A stretch of DNA of 64,000 bases, from contig CACAPQ010000004.1 of assembly GCA_902534325.1 (NCBI GenBank), positions 1 through 64,000 of the forward strand. Reading direction: 5' to 3'. Source of the stretch: Paracoccaceae bacterium (GTDB taxonomy: Bacteria > Pseudomonadota > Alphaproteobacteria > Rhodobacterales > Rhodobacteraceae). Positions 23,974 to 32,890 of this stretch are shown here, piece by piece; position 1 is the stretch's first letter, and every line of letters begins with the position of its first letter. The translations under genes and the position numbers were made by a program. The notes beneath the pieces are model-generated. The model had not been told where the DNA came from. It saw nothing but the letters and a program-made list of their open reading frames with translations, and did no database searches.

Positions 23974-25361
23974 CCTAATACCTTTTTCCATCTATCTATT
24001 TGAAATTGCACCTCTTTAGGTGATGTTCCTCCGTATGAAGATCGCGACTTAACAGAATTTTCAACAGACAAAACCTTAAACACATCTTCATTAATATCGG
24101 AATGGATGCTTTGCATGTCTTTAAGTTCTAGTTCAGACAAATCGCGTCCTGATCGTTCAGCAAGGCTTACTATTTCACCTGTCACGTGATGTGCGTCTCG
24201 AAAGGGTAAGTTTAAAACTCTAACTAGCCAATCTGCTAAATCAGTGGCCGTAGAAAAGCCAGATTTTGCTGCAAACTCCAAATTTTCTTTATTGGCGGTC
24301 AAATCTTGGATCATACCTTCCATTGCACATAAAGCTAAACTTAAACTATCTGCTGCGTCAAAAACCTGCTCCTTGTCCTCCTGCATATCTTTAGAATAAG
24401 CCAGAGGGAGGCCCTTCATAACTGTCATTAAGCCTATATTAGCTCCTAATATTCGCCCTATTTTTGCACGCACCAATTCAGCAGCATCGGGGTTTTTTTT
24501 CTGGGGCATAATAGAAGATCCCGTTGAAAATCGATCTGATAGATCAATAAACTTAAATTGTGCTGAAGACCAAATAACAAGTTCTTCTGCCAATCTGCTT
24601 AAATGCATGGCGCATATAGAAGAAGAAGTTAAAAACTCCAAAGCGAAGTCTCTATCACTTACCGCGTCCAGAGAGTTTGCTGTTGGTCTTTCAAATTCAA
24701 GAGCTCTAGCAGTGTGGTCTCGGTCAATTGGAAAAGAAGTGCCTGCTAATGCCGCGGAACCTAGTGGGCACTCATTCATTCTAATTCTTGCATCCTTAAA
24801 TCTAGAACGATCTCTTGCGAACATCTCAACATATGCCATCATATGATGACCCCAAGTAATTGGTTGAGCTGTTTGCAAATGAGTAAATCCGGGCATAATC
24901 CAAGACACCCCACTTTGGGCCTGGTCAAGCAGGGCTCTCATTAAATCGGCTATGTTCTTGTCAATCAAATCTATCTGGCCTCTGACCCAAAGACGAAAAT
25001 CTGTTGCGACTTGATCGTTACGTGATCGTGCAGTATGCAGCCGGCCAGCTGGGTTGCCGATTTTATCCTTTAACCTTGCCTCGATATTCATATGAATATC
25101 TTCGAGTGCTTTTGAGAATTCAAATTCACCCGAATTGAGCTCATTAAGGATCTCTTCAAGCCCTTCTTTGATGGCCGAAACGTCAGAAACATTTAATATG
25201 TCAGTTGCGCCCAGCATATCTACATGTGCGATAGAACTTTCAATATCTTGAGGCCCTAAACGCTTGTCAAATTCAATTGAGGCGTTAATTGCTTCCATTA
25301 TAGCATCAGGTCCCGTAGAGAACCGACCGCCCCACATTTTGTTAGAGGATTTTTTTGACAT
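23970..25361 (-). CDS. argH: argininosuccinate lyase
   Basis: A 463-residue fumarase/aspartase-superfamily enzyme. [11 protein letters not shown] at the start, [46 protein letters not shown] and the signature [12 protein letters not shown] (catalytic Ser loop) are all present. It splits argininosuccinate to arginine and fumarate. The start codon overlaps head-to-head with that of the divergent thioredoxin gene (CATG, 25359-25362), and an AGG for argH lies inside the other gene. The 3' end overlaps the LptM-like gene by four bases. Confidence 0.97.
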   Translation of the reverse strand: MSKKSSNKMWGGRFSTGPDAIMEAINASIEFDKRLGPQDIESSIAHVDMLGATDILNVSDVSAIKEGLEEILNELNSGEFEFSKALEDIHMNIEARLKDKIGNPAGRLHTARSRNDQVATDFRLWVRGQIDLIDKNIADLMRALLDQAQSGVSWIMPGFTHLQTAQPITWGHHMMAYVEMFARDRSRFKDARIRMNECPLGSAALAGTSFPIDRDHTARALEFERPTANSLDAVSDRDFALEFLTSSSICAMHLSRLAEELVIWSSAQFKFIDLSDRFSTGSSIMPQKKNPDAAELVRAKIGRILGANIGLMTVMKGLPLAYSKDMQEDKEQVFDAADSLSLALCAMEGMIQDLTANKENLEFAAKSGFSTATDLADWLVRVLNLPFRDAHHVTGEIVSLAERSGRDLSELELKDMQSIHSDINEDVFKVLSVENSVKSRSSYGGTSPKEVQFQIDRWKKVLG

Positions 25362-25959
25362 GAAACTACCTTTTATAGGAGTTAAAAATTTTTTGACGCT
25401 GGTTGTTCTTTATACGGCCTTTAGCTTCTGTGCAAATACTGTGCTTTCTGAAGATAATAAATTTTCTGTTCTTGAGGAATTTAAGGTTGGCGAAATGAAA
25501 AAACTCATTTTGCATGAAAGCCCTAAGGCTGTCAGTGAAGAGGTTTTTTATAATTCAAACAACGATCCTATTTCTTTAAAATCTTTTTCTGGGCGTCTTA
25601 CATTAGTGAATTTTTGGGCAACTTGGTGCGCCCCTTGTCTAGAAGAAATGCCAAGTTTATCAAACCTTCAAAAAATAAAAGGTAGTGAGAAATTTAACGT
25701 GGTAACTATCGCTACGATGAGAAACTCACCAAAATCTGTGGAAAATTTTTTTAATAAAAACTCGATTGATAACCTGACAAAATATCAAGATCCTAAGGGA
25801 AAATTGGCTCGCTCTCTTAAAATAGCAGGGCTTCCATTAACTATTTTGTTAAATAAAGATAATAAGGAAGTGGCGAGATTTATTGGCGATGCTGATTGGT
25901 CAAGCCTGCATGCTTTAAAGTTGATTGAAAAGGCTACTGAAATAGATCTTAAGAACTAA
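25360..25959 (+). CDS. TlpA-family periplasmic thiol:disulfide oxidoreductase
   Basis: A 199-residue protein with a signal peptide or N-terminal anchor ([20 protein letters not shown], residues 9-28) and a thioredoxin fold of the TlpA type: [18 protein letters not shown] with Cys90 and Cys93, and the cis-proline loop AGLPLTILL. It probably reduces periplasmic disulfides, for example in cytochrome or copper-centre maturation. The start is the ATG at 25360 with AGAGGA at 25344-25349; an upstream in-frame ATG at 25264 lies deep inside argH on the other strand and would mask the signal peptide. Confidence 0.9.
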   Translation: MKLPFIGVKNFLTLVVLYTAFSFCANTVLSEDNKFSVLEEFKVGEMKKLILHESPKAVSEEVFYNSNNDPISLKSFSGRLTLVNFWATWCAPCLEEMPSLSNLQKIKGSEKFNVVTIATMRNSPKSVENFFNKNSIDNLTKYQDPKGKLARSLKIAGLPLTILLNKDNKEVARFIGDADWSSLHALKLIEKATEIDLKN

Positions 25960-25984
25960 AATCACTAACTTCTTTGAAGATATT

Positions 25985-26614
25985 TTAAATCAAATTGGTT
26001 ACTAAATAGGTCACTTTGCCTGCAAACTTATTTAATTCTAATCTTATTTCATCAATTATTTCAGTATACGAAACTAAGTAGCTTTCAGACTCTGGCAAGA
26101 CTGATATTAATTGATTGCTATTTGTGTATGCTAGCAATGCAAATAAAACTATCAATAAGCCAAAAATGAACCCTGAACGTTTTGTTGTTTTGTTGTTTTC
26201 TAAGGCCTCAGCTAGTGCATCTTTTGCTTGATGCTTTAGAACGGCATCTTTTGTGAGAGTTGCAGGCTCACTATCTCTAACATTTTTCAAACTTCTTTTG
26301 TTTTTGGATGGTATATTTTTTTTGTTGCGCTCTTGATCTCTAGCTTCAATTTCTCTTTTAGCCTCTTCCCTTAATATTTTAATAACAGAGGGATCAATCT
26401 TTTTCTGATCAGATGCCTCACTCGATACTTCTTCAGTATCTTCTTTTGTGATTTCGGTTTGAGGCTCAATTAACTGCTCATCGCTAGATGTTTTAGTTCG
26501 AGTTTGAAACCATGAGTGCCCACAGCTATCGCATTTTACTTCCCTACCGCCTATTGGAACAGCATGGCGAGGAATCTCATAATTTGCTTTGCATTTTGGA
26601 CAAACTAAACGCAT
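25985..26614 (-). CDS. MJ0042-type zinc-ribbon membrane protein
   Basis: The 209-residue protein begins with a zinc-ribbon: MRLVCPKCKANYEIP (Cys5, Cys8) and VKCDSCGHSWFQ (Cys28, Cys31), the MJ0042 motif. A long charged, probably disordered middle (residues 40-140, rich in Glu, Lys, Ser) leads to one transmembrane segment at about 150-172 (SGFIFGLLIVLFALLAYT) and a short C-terminal domain. The role is unknown. It is divergent from ftsE over 157 bases, an arrangement I recall from other Rhodobacterales, which hints at a link with cell division or envelope. Confidence 0.8.
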   Translation of the reverse strand: MRLVCPKCKANYEIPRHAVPIGGREVKCDSCGHSWFQTRTKTSSDEQLIEPQTEITKEDTEEVSSEASDQKKIDPSVIKILREEAKREIEARDQERNKKNIPSKNKRSLKNVRDSEPATLTKDAVLKHQAKDALAEALENNKTTKRSGFIFGLLIVLFALLAYTNSNQLISVLPESESYLVSYTEIIDEIRLELNKFAGKVTYLVTNLI

Positions 26615-26771
26615 TAGTTCCTCTGTGAATAAATGACTCCATCAGACTTTATGACATATAAAAAAATATATATAGCCGTAAAAGTACATGCTTTTTATTG
26701 TTGAACAACCGTTTATTAGACTATGCTTATAGTATGGATTTAGAATTAAAAGAAAAAGGGAAGTTTTAGTT

Positions 26772-27446
26772 GTGATTGAAATGGAAGGCGTCGCTTACTC
26801 TTACGGTGAGGAGCTTTTATCAGAGCTAAATCTTTCCATTTCTCAAGGCTCTTTTTATTTTCTTACTGGGCCTTCAGGGTCAGGTAAAACAACTTTCCTT
26901 AAAATGTGCTATGGTTCACTAATTCCAACATCAGGCAAACTTAGCGTTTTTGGTAAAGACTCATCTGGTTGGTCACGTGATGAAATTGCATATCTCAGGA
27001 GAAAAATAGGTGTTGTACACCAGGATTGTCAGTTTCTTGATCATTTGAATGTTGCCGACAATATTGCTTTGCCAATCAGAGTCTCAGCGCGGAATTCCTT
27101 ATCTGATAGTGTAAATTTAAAAGAGCTTTTGAATTGGGTTGGTTTATCTCATCGCTCTAAAGCGCTGCCTCCTGAACTTTCAGGAGGTGAAAGGCAAAGA
27201 GCAGCTTTAGCGCGTGCAATTATTATGTCGCCAGATGTTATATTAGCTGATGAGCCAACAGGTAATATTGATTGGGAGATGTCGCAGAGATTAATTCGTT
27301 TATTAATCGAATTAAACCATATGGGAAAAACAGTTGTTATTGCTACTCATGACTTGAATTTGATTAGATTTACAAAAGCCAGCGTGCAGGCGCGTGTTTT
27401 AAGAATAAGCAATAAAACAGTCCAGCTCGCCGGAAGTGATCTTTGA
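26772..27446 (+). CDS. ftsE: cell division ATP-binding protein FtsE
   Basis: A 224-residue ABC ATPase: Walker A GPSGSGKT at 33-40, Q-loop VVHQDCQFLDHLNVADNIAL, signature LSGGERQRAALARAI, Walker B VILADEPTGNID and switch His ATHDLNLIR. FtsE with FtsX controls peptidoglycan hydrolases at the septum. It starts with GTG at 26772 behind a GGGAAG site. The stop TGA overlaps the ftsX ATG (TGATG). The protein is in a three-gene operon ftsE-ftsX-plsC. Confidence 0.92.
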   Translation: MIEMEGVAYSYGEELLSELNLSISQGSFYFLTGPSGSGKTTFLKMCYGSLIPTSGKLSVFGKDSSGWSRDEIAYLRRKIGVVHQDCQFLDHLNVADNIALPIRVSARNSLSDSVNLKELLNWVGLSHRSKALPPELSGGERQRAALARAIIMSPDVILADEPTGNIDWEMSQRLIRLLIELNHMGKTVVIATHDLNLIRFTKASVQARVLRISNKTVQLAGSDL

Positions 27447-28339
27447 TGGCTAGTATGAAAAATATTTTTTTACCTGATAGATACGTAAATCAGGTTGTCC
27501 CTACAAATGGATTTACCACGCTTTTGACGTTTCTTACTTCTGCGGCAATGGCCTTTTTGATCGTTTTTTCATTAGCTATGTCTTTTGCAGCTGATAGATT
27601 AGCTCAAAGCTGGTCAGATTCCTTGGCAAATTCAGCAACATTGCGCGTATCTGCCCCATTAGCAGATTTAGAGAGCCAAACTGAGGCTGCTTTGAATGTT
27701 TTATCTAATACAAAGGGAATAGCATCTTTTCGTTTGTTGAAAGTAGAAGAACAGCAGGCATTACTTGAGCCGTGGTTTGGACCAAAAGTGCCGATAAGCA
27801 ACTTACCTATGCCACGCCTCATAAGTATCGAAGAAGATGAAAATGGATATGATAGAGTAGGTCTTAAGTTAAGGCTTGCCGCTGAAGTTCCTTCTGCCGT
27901 ATTGGACGATCATACCAGGTGGCGCGAGCCCCTTGTAAAAGCGGCTTATCGTATTTGGTTTTTGGGTTGGTTATCAATTGGACTGGTATTTTTCATTGTA
28001 ATTTCAATGATGAGTCTCGTAACCCGTGCTGCGTTGTCGTCAAATAAAAAAGTGATTGAAGTTTTAAGGTTAGTGGGAGCTACAGATCAATATATTGCTG
28101 CGGCTTTTGTGCGTAAATTTGCTTTAAGAGCTTTTTTTGGCTCAATGTTGGGTGCATTTGGAGCGTCAATGACGCTATTTCTTTTGCCTTCTGAGGCCGA
28201 TCAAACTGTAATTTTGGCGGGACTACGGCTGGAAGGTTTTGAATGGTCGTGGTTGATTTTTGTGCCTTTATCCTTTTTTGTTTTTACATTTTTAACTGCA
28301 CGAATAGCCTCTCTCAGTATTCTGAGATCTCTGACTTAA
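27446..28339 (+). CDS. ftsX: cell division protein FtsX-like permease
   Basis: A 297-residue membrane protein with FtsX architecture: one N-terminal hydrophobic segment (about 24-48), a periplasmic domain (to about 170) and three C-terminal segments (about 172-195, 225-250, 265-290), with VIEVLRLVGATDQYIAAAFV as the FtsE-coupling region. Sequence conservation is low, as usual for FtsX, but overlap with ftsE settles the identity. The start is the ATG at 27446 overlapping the ftsE stop; an in-frame TTG three bases earlier is less likely. Confidence 0.9.
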   Translation: MASMKNIFLPDRYVNQVVPTNGFTTLLTFLTSAAMAFLIVFSLAMSFAADRLAQSWSDSLANSATLRVSAPLADLESQTEAALNVLSNTKGIASFRLLKVEEQQALLEPWFGPKVPISNLPMPRLISIEEDENGYDRVGLKLRLAAEVPSAVLDDHTRWREPLVKAAYRIWFLGWLSIGLVFFIVISMMSLVTRAALSSNKKVIEVLRLVGATDQYIAAAFVRKFALRAFFGSMLGAFGASMTLFLLPSEADQTVILAGLRLEGFEWSWLIFVPLSFFVFTFLTARIASLSILRSLT

Positions 28340-29061
28340 TGCTCTACGCGGTTCAATATATACGTTCTTTTCTGTTTCTTATTCAGATGTATTTAATGAT
28401 GGTGGTTTTTGGCTTGGTGTTTTGTCCATTTGTAATGCTCAATAGAAAGTATTCGTATTTGGCTGTTCATGTTTGGTGTAGATGGGTCCGCTGGACAGCT
28501 GCTTGGATGGTTGGATTAAAATCTGAGGTTAGGGGTGTTATTCCAGATCATGAGCTAATTATCGCGGCGAAACATCAAAGTTTCTTCGATATAATTTTGA
28601 TTGTTAGTGAAACGCCAAGGCCAAAATTTATAATGAAGTCATCGTTACGATGGGCTCCGGTTTTGGGGTGGTATGCAAAAAAAATAGGATGTGTTCCCGT
28701 TGAGCGTGGGAAAAGATCTGAAGCCATACAAAGAATGATGTCTGCTGTTGCCTCGGGTGCAACCCCTCCTGGTCAACTAATTATTTATCCACAGGGAACG
28801 AGAGTATCGCCTGGCGATTTTAAGCCATATAAAATCGGTGTAGCTGCACTCTATCAACAGACTGGTCAAGCCTGTTTGCCAGTAGCGTGCAATGTAGGGG
28901 TTTTCTGGCCTAAATATGGCATCATGCGTAAACCTGGAGTGGCAGTCGTTGAATGTTTGCCTGTAATACCAGCAGGATTAGAGAACTCAGAACTTATGTC
29001 TGAACTTGAAAATTCTATAGAAAAAAGAACAAATCAGTTAATTGCCGAAGTAAAAGTATAA
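28339..29061 (+). CDS. plsC: 1-acyl-sn-glycerol-3-phosphate acyltransferase
   Basis: A 240-residue membrane-bound acyltransferase. The catalytic H-x4-D box is KHQSFFD (His79, Asp84), preceded by a hydrophobic N-terminus; the phosphate-binding block is YPQGTRVSPGD, with Gln in place of the usual Glu of PEGTR. It transfers an acyl chain to lysophosphatidic acid, giving phosphatidic acid. The start ATG at 28339 overlaps the ftsX stop (TAATG); an in-frame GTG within ftsX would add 32 residues and is rejected. Confidence 0.9.
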   Translation: MLYAVQYIRSFLFLIQMYLMMVVFGLVFCPFVMLNRKYSYLAVHVWCRWVRWTAAWMVGLKSEVRGVIPDHELIIAAKHQSFFDIILIVSETPRPKFIMKSSLRWAPVLGWYAKKIGCVPVERGKRSEAIQRMMSAVASGATPPGQLIIYPQGTRVSPGDFKPYKIGVAALYQQTGQACLPVACNVGVFWPKYGIMRKPGVAVVECLPVIPAGLENSELMSELENSIEKRTNQLIAEVKV

Positions 29062-29228
29062 ATAAAAACCAAATTTATAGGCACCATCAGCACTTTAGGT
29101 TTCTGTAAAATACTTTTTTTCGAAATCTGGACGTAAGTGGTCTGGTAAATGTCGGAAATGCAAAGTTACATTTTTACTCAAGGTTTATACGATTTAAAGA
29201 TGTTTATCATTGGATAAAGGAAACCTGG

Positions 29229-30905
29229 ATGAGCTATAAAAGTGATATTGAAATTGCTCGAAGCGCAGAAAAAAAACCAATTCAAGAAGTTGGTGCTCAC
29301 CTTGGAATTCCTGCAGAACATTTGTTACCGTACGGTCATGATAAAGCCAAAGTAAGCCAAGAATTTATAAATGGTGTTCAAGATAAGGAAAATGGAAAAT
29401 TAATTCTTGTAACTGCCATTAATCCCACACCTGCTGGTGAAGGCAAAACAACAACAACAGTTGGTCTTGGCGATGGACTTAAAAAAATCGGCAAAAATGC
29501 CATGATTTGTATAAGAGAAGCTTCGTTAGGTCCAAATTTTGGTATGAAAGGCGGTGCGGCTGGAGGCGGATATGCCCAAGTTATCCCAATGGAAGATATG
29601 AACTTACATTTTACGGGCGACTTCCACGCAATAACTTCTGCTCACTCATTACTTTCAGCTATGATTGATAACCATATTTACTGGGGTAATGACCTTGGTA
29701 TTGATACTCGAAGAGTTGTATGGCGGAGAGTGGTAGACATGAATGACAGAGCACTCCGTCAGATTACAGCTTCTCTCGGAGGTATTTCAAATGGCTTCCC
29801 TCGCGAGGCAGGCTTTGACATCACAGTTGCTTCAGAAGTTATGGCAATTCTTTGTTTAGCCAAGGATCTGAATGATTTGCAGACAAAATTGGGCAATATG
29901 ATAGTTGCCTACAGGCGTGATCGTTCTCCTGTTTTTTGCCGTGATATAAAAGCGGACGGAGCGATGACAGTATTGCTTAAAGATGCCATCAAACCTAATT
30001 TGGTGCAGACTTTAGAAAATAATCCAGCTTTTGTGCATGGAGGGCCTTTTGCTAATATTGCGCATGGATGCAATTCTTTAATAGCAACTCAAACAGCGCT
30101 TAAGTTATCTGACTATGTTGTAACTGAGGCAGGATTTGGAGCCGACTTAGGCGCTGAGAAGTTTTTGAATATTAAATGTCGTAAGGCGGGTTTATCGCCA
30201 GCGGTTATTGTACTCGTTGCTACTATTCGTGCTATGAAAATGAACGGCGGAGTCGCAAAAGAAGATTTAGGGCAAGAAAATGTCAGTGCTGTAAAGTCTG
30301 GCTGTGCAAATTTAGGTTGTCATATAGAGAATTTGAAAAGTTTTGGCGTACCGGTAATCGTAGCAATCAATCATTTTGTAAAAGATACTCAGAACGAAAT
30401 TGATGCAGTGATACAGTTTGTCACAAGTCAGGGTTCGGAGGCTATTGTTTCAAAACATTGGGAACTTGGATCAGAAGGTTCAGTGGATTTAGCCAGACGC
30501 GTCTCAGAAATAGCAGACTCAGAAGTTTCTGATTTTGCTCCAATTTATCCTGATGAAATGCCACTTGCTGAAAAGATACAGACGATTTGTAAAAGAATTT
30601 ATAGAGCTGATGAAGCTCTTATGGATAAGAAAATTTACGATCAATTAAAGCAATGGGAGGAACAGGGATATGGCGATTTGCCAATTTGCATGGCAAAAAC
30701 ACAGTATAGTTTCTCAACAGACCCTAACTTGCGTGGAGCTCCAAAGGGACACACTGTGCCTGTTCGGGAAGTGAGAATAAGTGCAGGTGCCGGTTTTATA
30801 GTCGTTGTATGCGGAGAAATTATGACAATGCCGGGTCTGCCTCGGGTTCCTGCCGCGGAATCTATATATCTCAACAAGTTTGGCGAAATAGAAGGGTTGT
30901 TCTAG
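29229..30905 (+). CDS. fhs: formate--tetrahydrofolate ligase
   Basis: A 558-residue enzyme, the standard length. [18 protein letters not shown] is the ATP-binding loop; [49 protein letters not shown] and the C-terminal [17 protein letters not shown] follow. It interconverts formate plus THF plus ATP and 10-formyl-THF. With folD two genes downstream and sarcosine oxidase about 20 kb away, it can run towards formate release with ATP gain during demethylation. An AAAGGAAAC site precedes the ATG. Confidence 0.97.
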   Translation: MSYKSDIEIARSAEKKPIQEVGAHLGIPAEHLLPYGHDKAKVSQEFINGVQDKENGKLILVTAINPTPAGEGKTTTTVGLGDGLKKIGKNAMICIREASLGPNFGMKGGAAGGGYAQVIPMEDMNLHFTGDFHAITSAHSLLSAMIDNHIYWGNDLGIDTRRVVWRRVVDMNDRALRQITASLGGISNGFPREAGFDITVASEVMAILCLAKDLNDLQTKLGNMIVAYRRDRSPVFCRDIKADGAMTVLLKDAIKPNLVQTLENNPAFVHGGPFANIAHGCNSLIATQTALKLSDYVVTEAGFGADLGAEKFLNIKCRKAGLSPAVIVLVATIRAMKMNGGVAKEDLGQENVSAVKSGCANLGCHIENLKSFGVPVIVAINHFVKDTQNEIDAVIQFVTSQGSEAIVSKHWELGSEGSVDLARRVSEIADSEVSDFAPIYPDEMPLAEKIQTICKRIYRADEALMDKKIYDQLKQWEEQGYGDLPICMAKTQYSFSTDPNLRGAPKGHTVPVREVRISAGAGFIVVVCGEIMTMPGLPRVPAAESIYLNKFGEIEGLF

Positions 30906-30955
30906 ACTTAAATTTAATGTTTTACATTGTTAAGCTTTAAGTTCAGGAGACCGTA

Positions 30956-31261
30956 ATGACAGAACTTACAAAACCAGGTGATTGTAATAATATGGATGAA
31001 TTACGTCATCAAATTGATAAGTTGGATGTCCAAGTAGTTGAGCTTTTGGCAAATCGTTCAGAATTTATAGATAGAGCAACTGAGTTGAAGAAATTAAATG
31101 GAATGCCTGCTAGAATTCCTGAACGAATTGAAAGTGTCGTTTCCAACGCGCGAAATGCGGCTGAAGAGCTAGATCTAGACGCAGATCTTGTTGAAAAAAT
31201 TTGGCGAATTTTAATCGATTGGTCCATTCAAAGGGAAGCAGAAATTATTCGCGAAGAGTGA
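30956..31261 (+). CDS. chorismate mutase (AroQ class)
   Basis: A 101-residue all-helical protein. [30 protein letters not shown] carries the AroQ Arg residues and the Lys contacting chorismate; [13 protein letters not shown] and [14 protein letters not shown] complete the fold. It converts chorismate to prephenate for phenylalanine and tyrosine. It lies between fhs (50 bases) and folD (34 bases), so an aromatic-pathway gene is built into a C1-folate operon, an order I recall from other Rhodobacterales. Confidence 0.9.
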   Translation: MTELTKPGDCNNMDELRHQIDKLDVQVVELLANRSEFIDRATELKKLNGMPARIPERIESVVSNARNAAEELDLDADLVEKIWRILIDWSIQREAEIIREE

Positions 31262-31295
31262 GCTTAATTTTCTCAAATTTAAAGGATTACCAAAA

Positions 31296-32189
31296 ATGGT
31301 AGCGCAAATAATAGACGGGAAGCTTTTTTCTAGGAAGCTACGGGACCAAGTTGCTGAGCATGTGAATGCTTTGAAAAAAGAAAATAATGTTACCCCAGGC
31401 CTGGCTGTGGTTTTAGTTGGTGAGGATCCGGCAAGCCAAGTTTACGTTCGATCAAAAGGTAAACAAACTATAGAAGCTGGAATGAATTCGTATGAGCATA
31501 AATTAAGTGAGGATACCTCTGAAGAAGATCTTTTAGAACTGGTAAACCGTTTGAATGATGATAATGAAGTGCATGGAATTTTAGTTCAACTGCCGTTACC
31601 AGAACATATAAATGAAGATGCTGTAATAAATGCCATCGATCCGGTAAAAGACGTTGACGGATTTCATATTTCCAATGTTGGCTTACTGGCTACAGGTCAA
31701 AAATCTATGGTTCCTTGTACACCCTTGGGATGTTTACTTATGCTAAAAGATTTCCATGGATCTTTATCTGGCATGGATGCTGTTATTATTGGAAGGTCGA
31801 ACATAGTTGGAAAACCAATGGCCCAGCTCTTATTGAGCGAAAGTTGCACAGTTACGATAACCCATTCAAAAACAAAAAACTTGGAAGAAATGGTTGGACG
31901 CGCTGACATTATTATAGCTGCGGTAGGAAGACCAGAAATGGTCAAAGGGGACTGGATAAAGCCGGGCGCCACGCTTATTGACGTAGGGATCAATAGAGTA
32001 GAAGGAAATGATGGTGGGAAGCGTTTAGTCGGTGATGCAGAGTTCTCAAGTTGTTCAGAAATTGCGGGCGCTATAACTCCTGTTCCTGGTGGTGTTGGAC
32101 CGATGACAATTGCATGCCTATTAGTAAATACTTTAGTCGCTTGTTGTCGTAAACATAAGTTTTCCGAGCCAGATATTATTCCAAATTAA
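31296..32189 (+). CDS. folD: bifunctional methylene-THF dehydrogenase / methenyl-THF cyclohydrolase
   Basis: A 297-residue protein with [18 protein letters not shown] (catalytic YxxxK), [29 protein letters not shown], the NADP-binding [17 protein letters not shown] and [14 protein letters not shown]. It oxidises methylene-THF to methenyl-THF and hydrolyses this to 10-formyl-THF, the Fhs substrate. Length and motifs are normal. Its stop codon overlaps that of the converging pdeM gene at TTAA (32186-32189). Confidence 0.97.
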   Translation: MVAQIIDGKLFSRKLRDQVAEHVNALKKENNVTPGLAVVLVGEDPASQVYVRSKGKQTIEAGMNSYEHKLSEDTSEEDLLELVNRLNDDNEVHGILVQLPLPEHINEDAVINAIDPVKDVDGFHISNVGLLATGQKSMVPCTPLGCLLMLKDFHGSLSGMDAVIIGRSNIVGKPMAQLLLSESCTVTITHSKTKNLEEMVGRADIIIAAVGRPEMVKGDWIKPGATLIDVGINRVEGNDGGKRLVGDAEFSSCSEIAGAITPVPGGVGPMTIACLLVNTLVACCRKHKFSEPDIIPN

Positions 32190-32854
32190 TTGGCTTTAGA
32201 AATTGGAATTGGGTAAATTTCTTTTCCCGTCATTAAGGCAATAGCTTTTTGCTGCATAATTGAGCGAAGTGGATCACGATTACAATAAAGGCCCCCAGTA
32301 TAGGTTCCATATGCTGGCAATATTACGCGATTTTCGTCTACTAAAAAACAACGCTTTGTGAAGGATTGGCCTTTAATAATTAACCTTATTTTAGGATGAT
32401 AATGGCCAGATATTTCAAAGCGATCTTCTGCACTTGCAATATGCTGGAAGTTAAGTTTTTCAATTTCGAGAGTATGTAAAAAGCTACCACCCAAATTTTT
32501 AGGGGATGGATCATGATTACCAGAAACCCATATCCATTCTCGACCTGCTTGCATTTTCGTAATCCAAAGAAGCTCATCTGATGGTAGTGATTGACTTGCT
32601 TCATTATCGTCAAAACTATCCCCAAGGCATATTATTTTTTTGGCATTTGTAGAGTCTAAGTCTTTTTCTAACCTTAATAAAGTATCCTGATTTTCATAAG
32701 GTGGGATCCACGATTGACCCATTCTGGCTAATCTATTTGACTTTCCAAAGTGTAAATCGGAGACACACAGGATGGATTGAGCTGGCCACCAGAGAGCGCC
32801 TGATGGCATAGCCACAAGTTCGTTTTCTGAGATGAAAAACTTAAAACAGTCCAT
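32186..32854 (-). CDS. pdeM: ligase-associated DNA damage response endonuclease PdeM
   Basis: A 222-residue metallophosphoesterase with [26 protein letters not shown] and ISGHYHP, the metal-ligand blocks. [19 protein letters not shown] at the start is characteristic of PdeM, which belongs to a DNA-repair gene set with an Lhr-like helicase, an exonuclease and an ATP-dependent DNA ligase. The helicase gene lies 36 bases upstream, which strongly supports the assignment; ligase and exonuclease are absent here. Confidence 0.87.
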   Translation of the reverse strand: MDCFKFFISENELVAMPSGALWWPAQSILCVSDLHFGKSNRLARMGQSWIPPYENQDTLLRLEKDLDSTNAKKIICLGDSFDDNEASQSLPSDELLWITKMQAGREWIWVSGNHDPSPKNLGGSFLHTLEIEKLNFQHIASAEDRFEISGHYHPKIRLIIKGQSFTKRCFLVDENRVILPAYGTYTGGLYCNRDPLRSIMQQKAIALMTGKEIYPIPISKAN

Positions 32855-32890
32855 TTAATTTCTTATAAATTAATACTAGTGCCATAATAT

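Noticed and set aside
25264-25359. longer N-terminus for the TlpA-like protein, starting inside argH
   Set aside because: It would bury the signal peptide; the ATG at 25360 has a proper Shine-Dalgarno.
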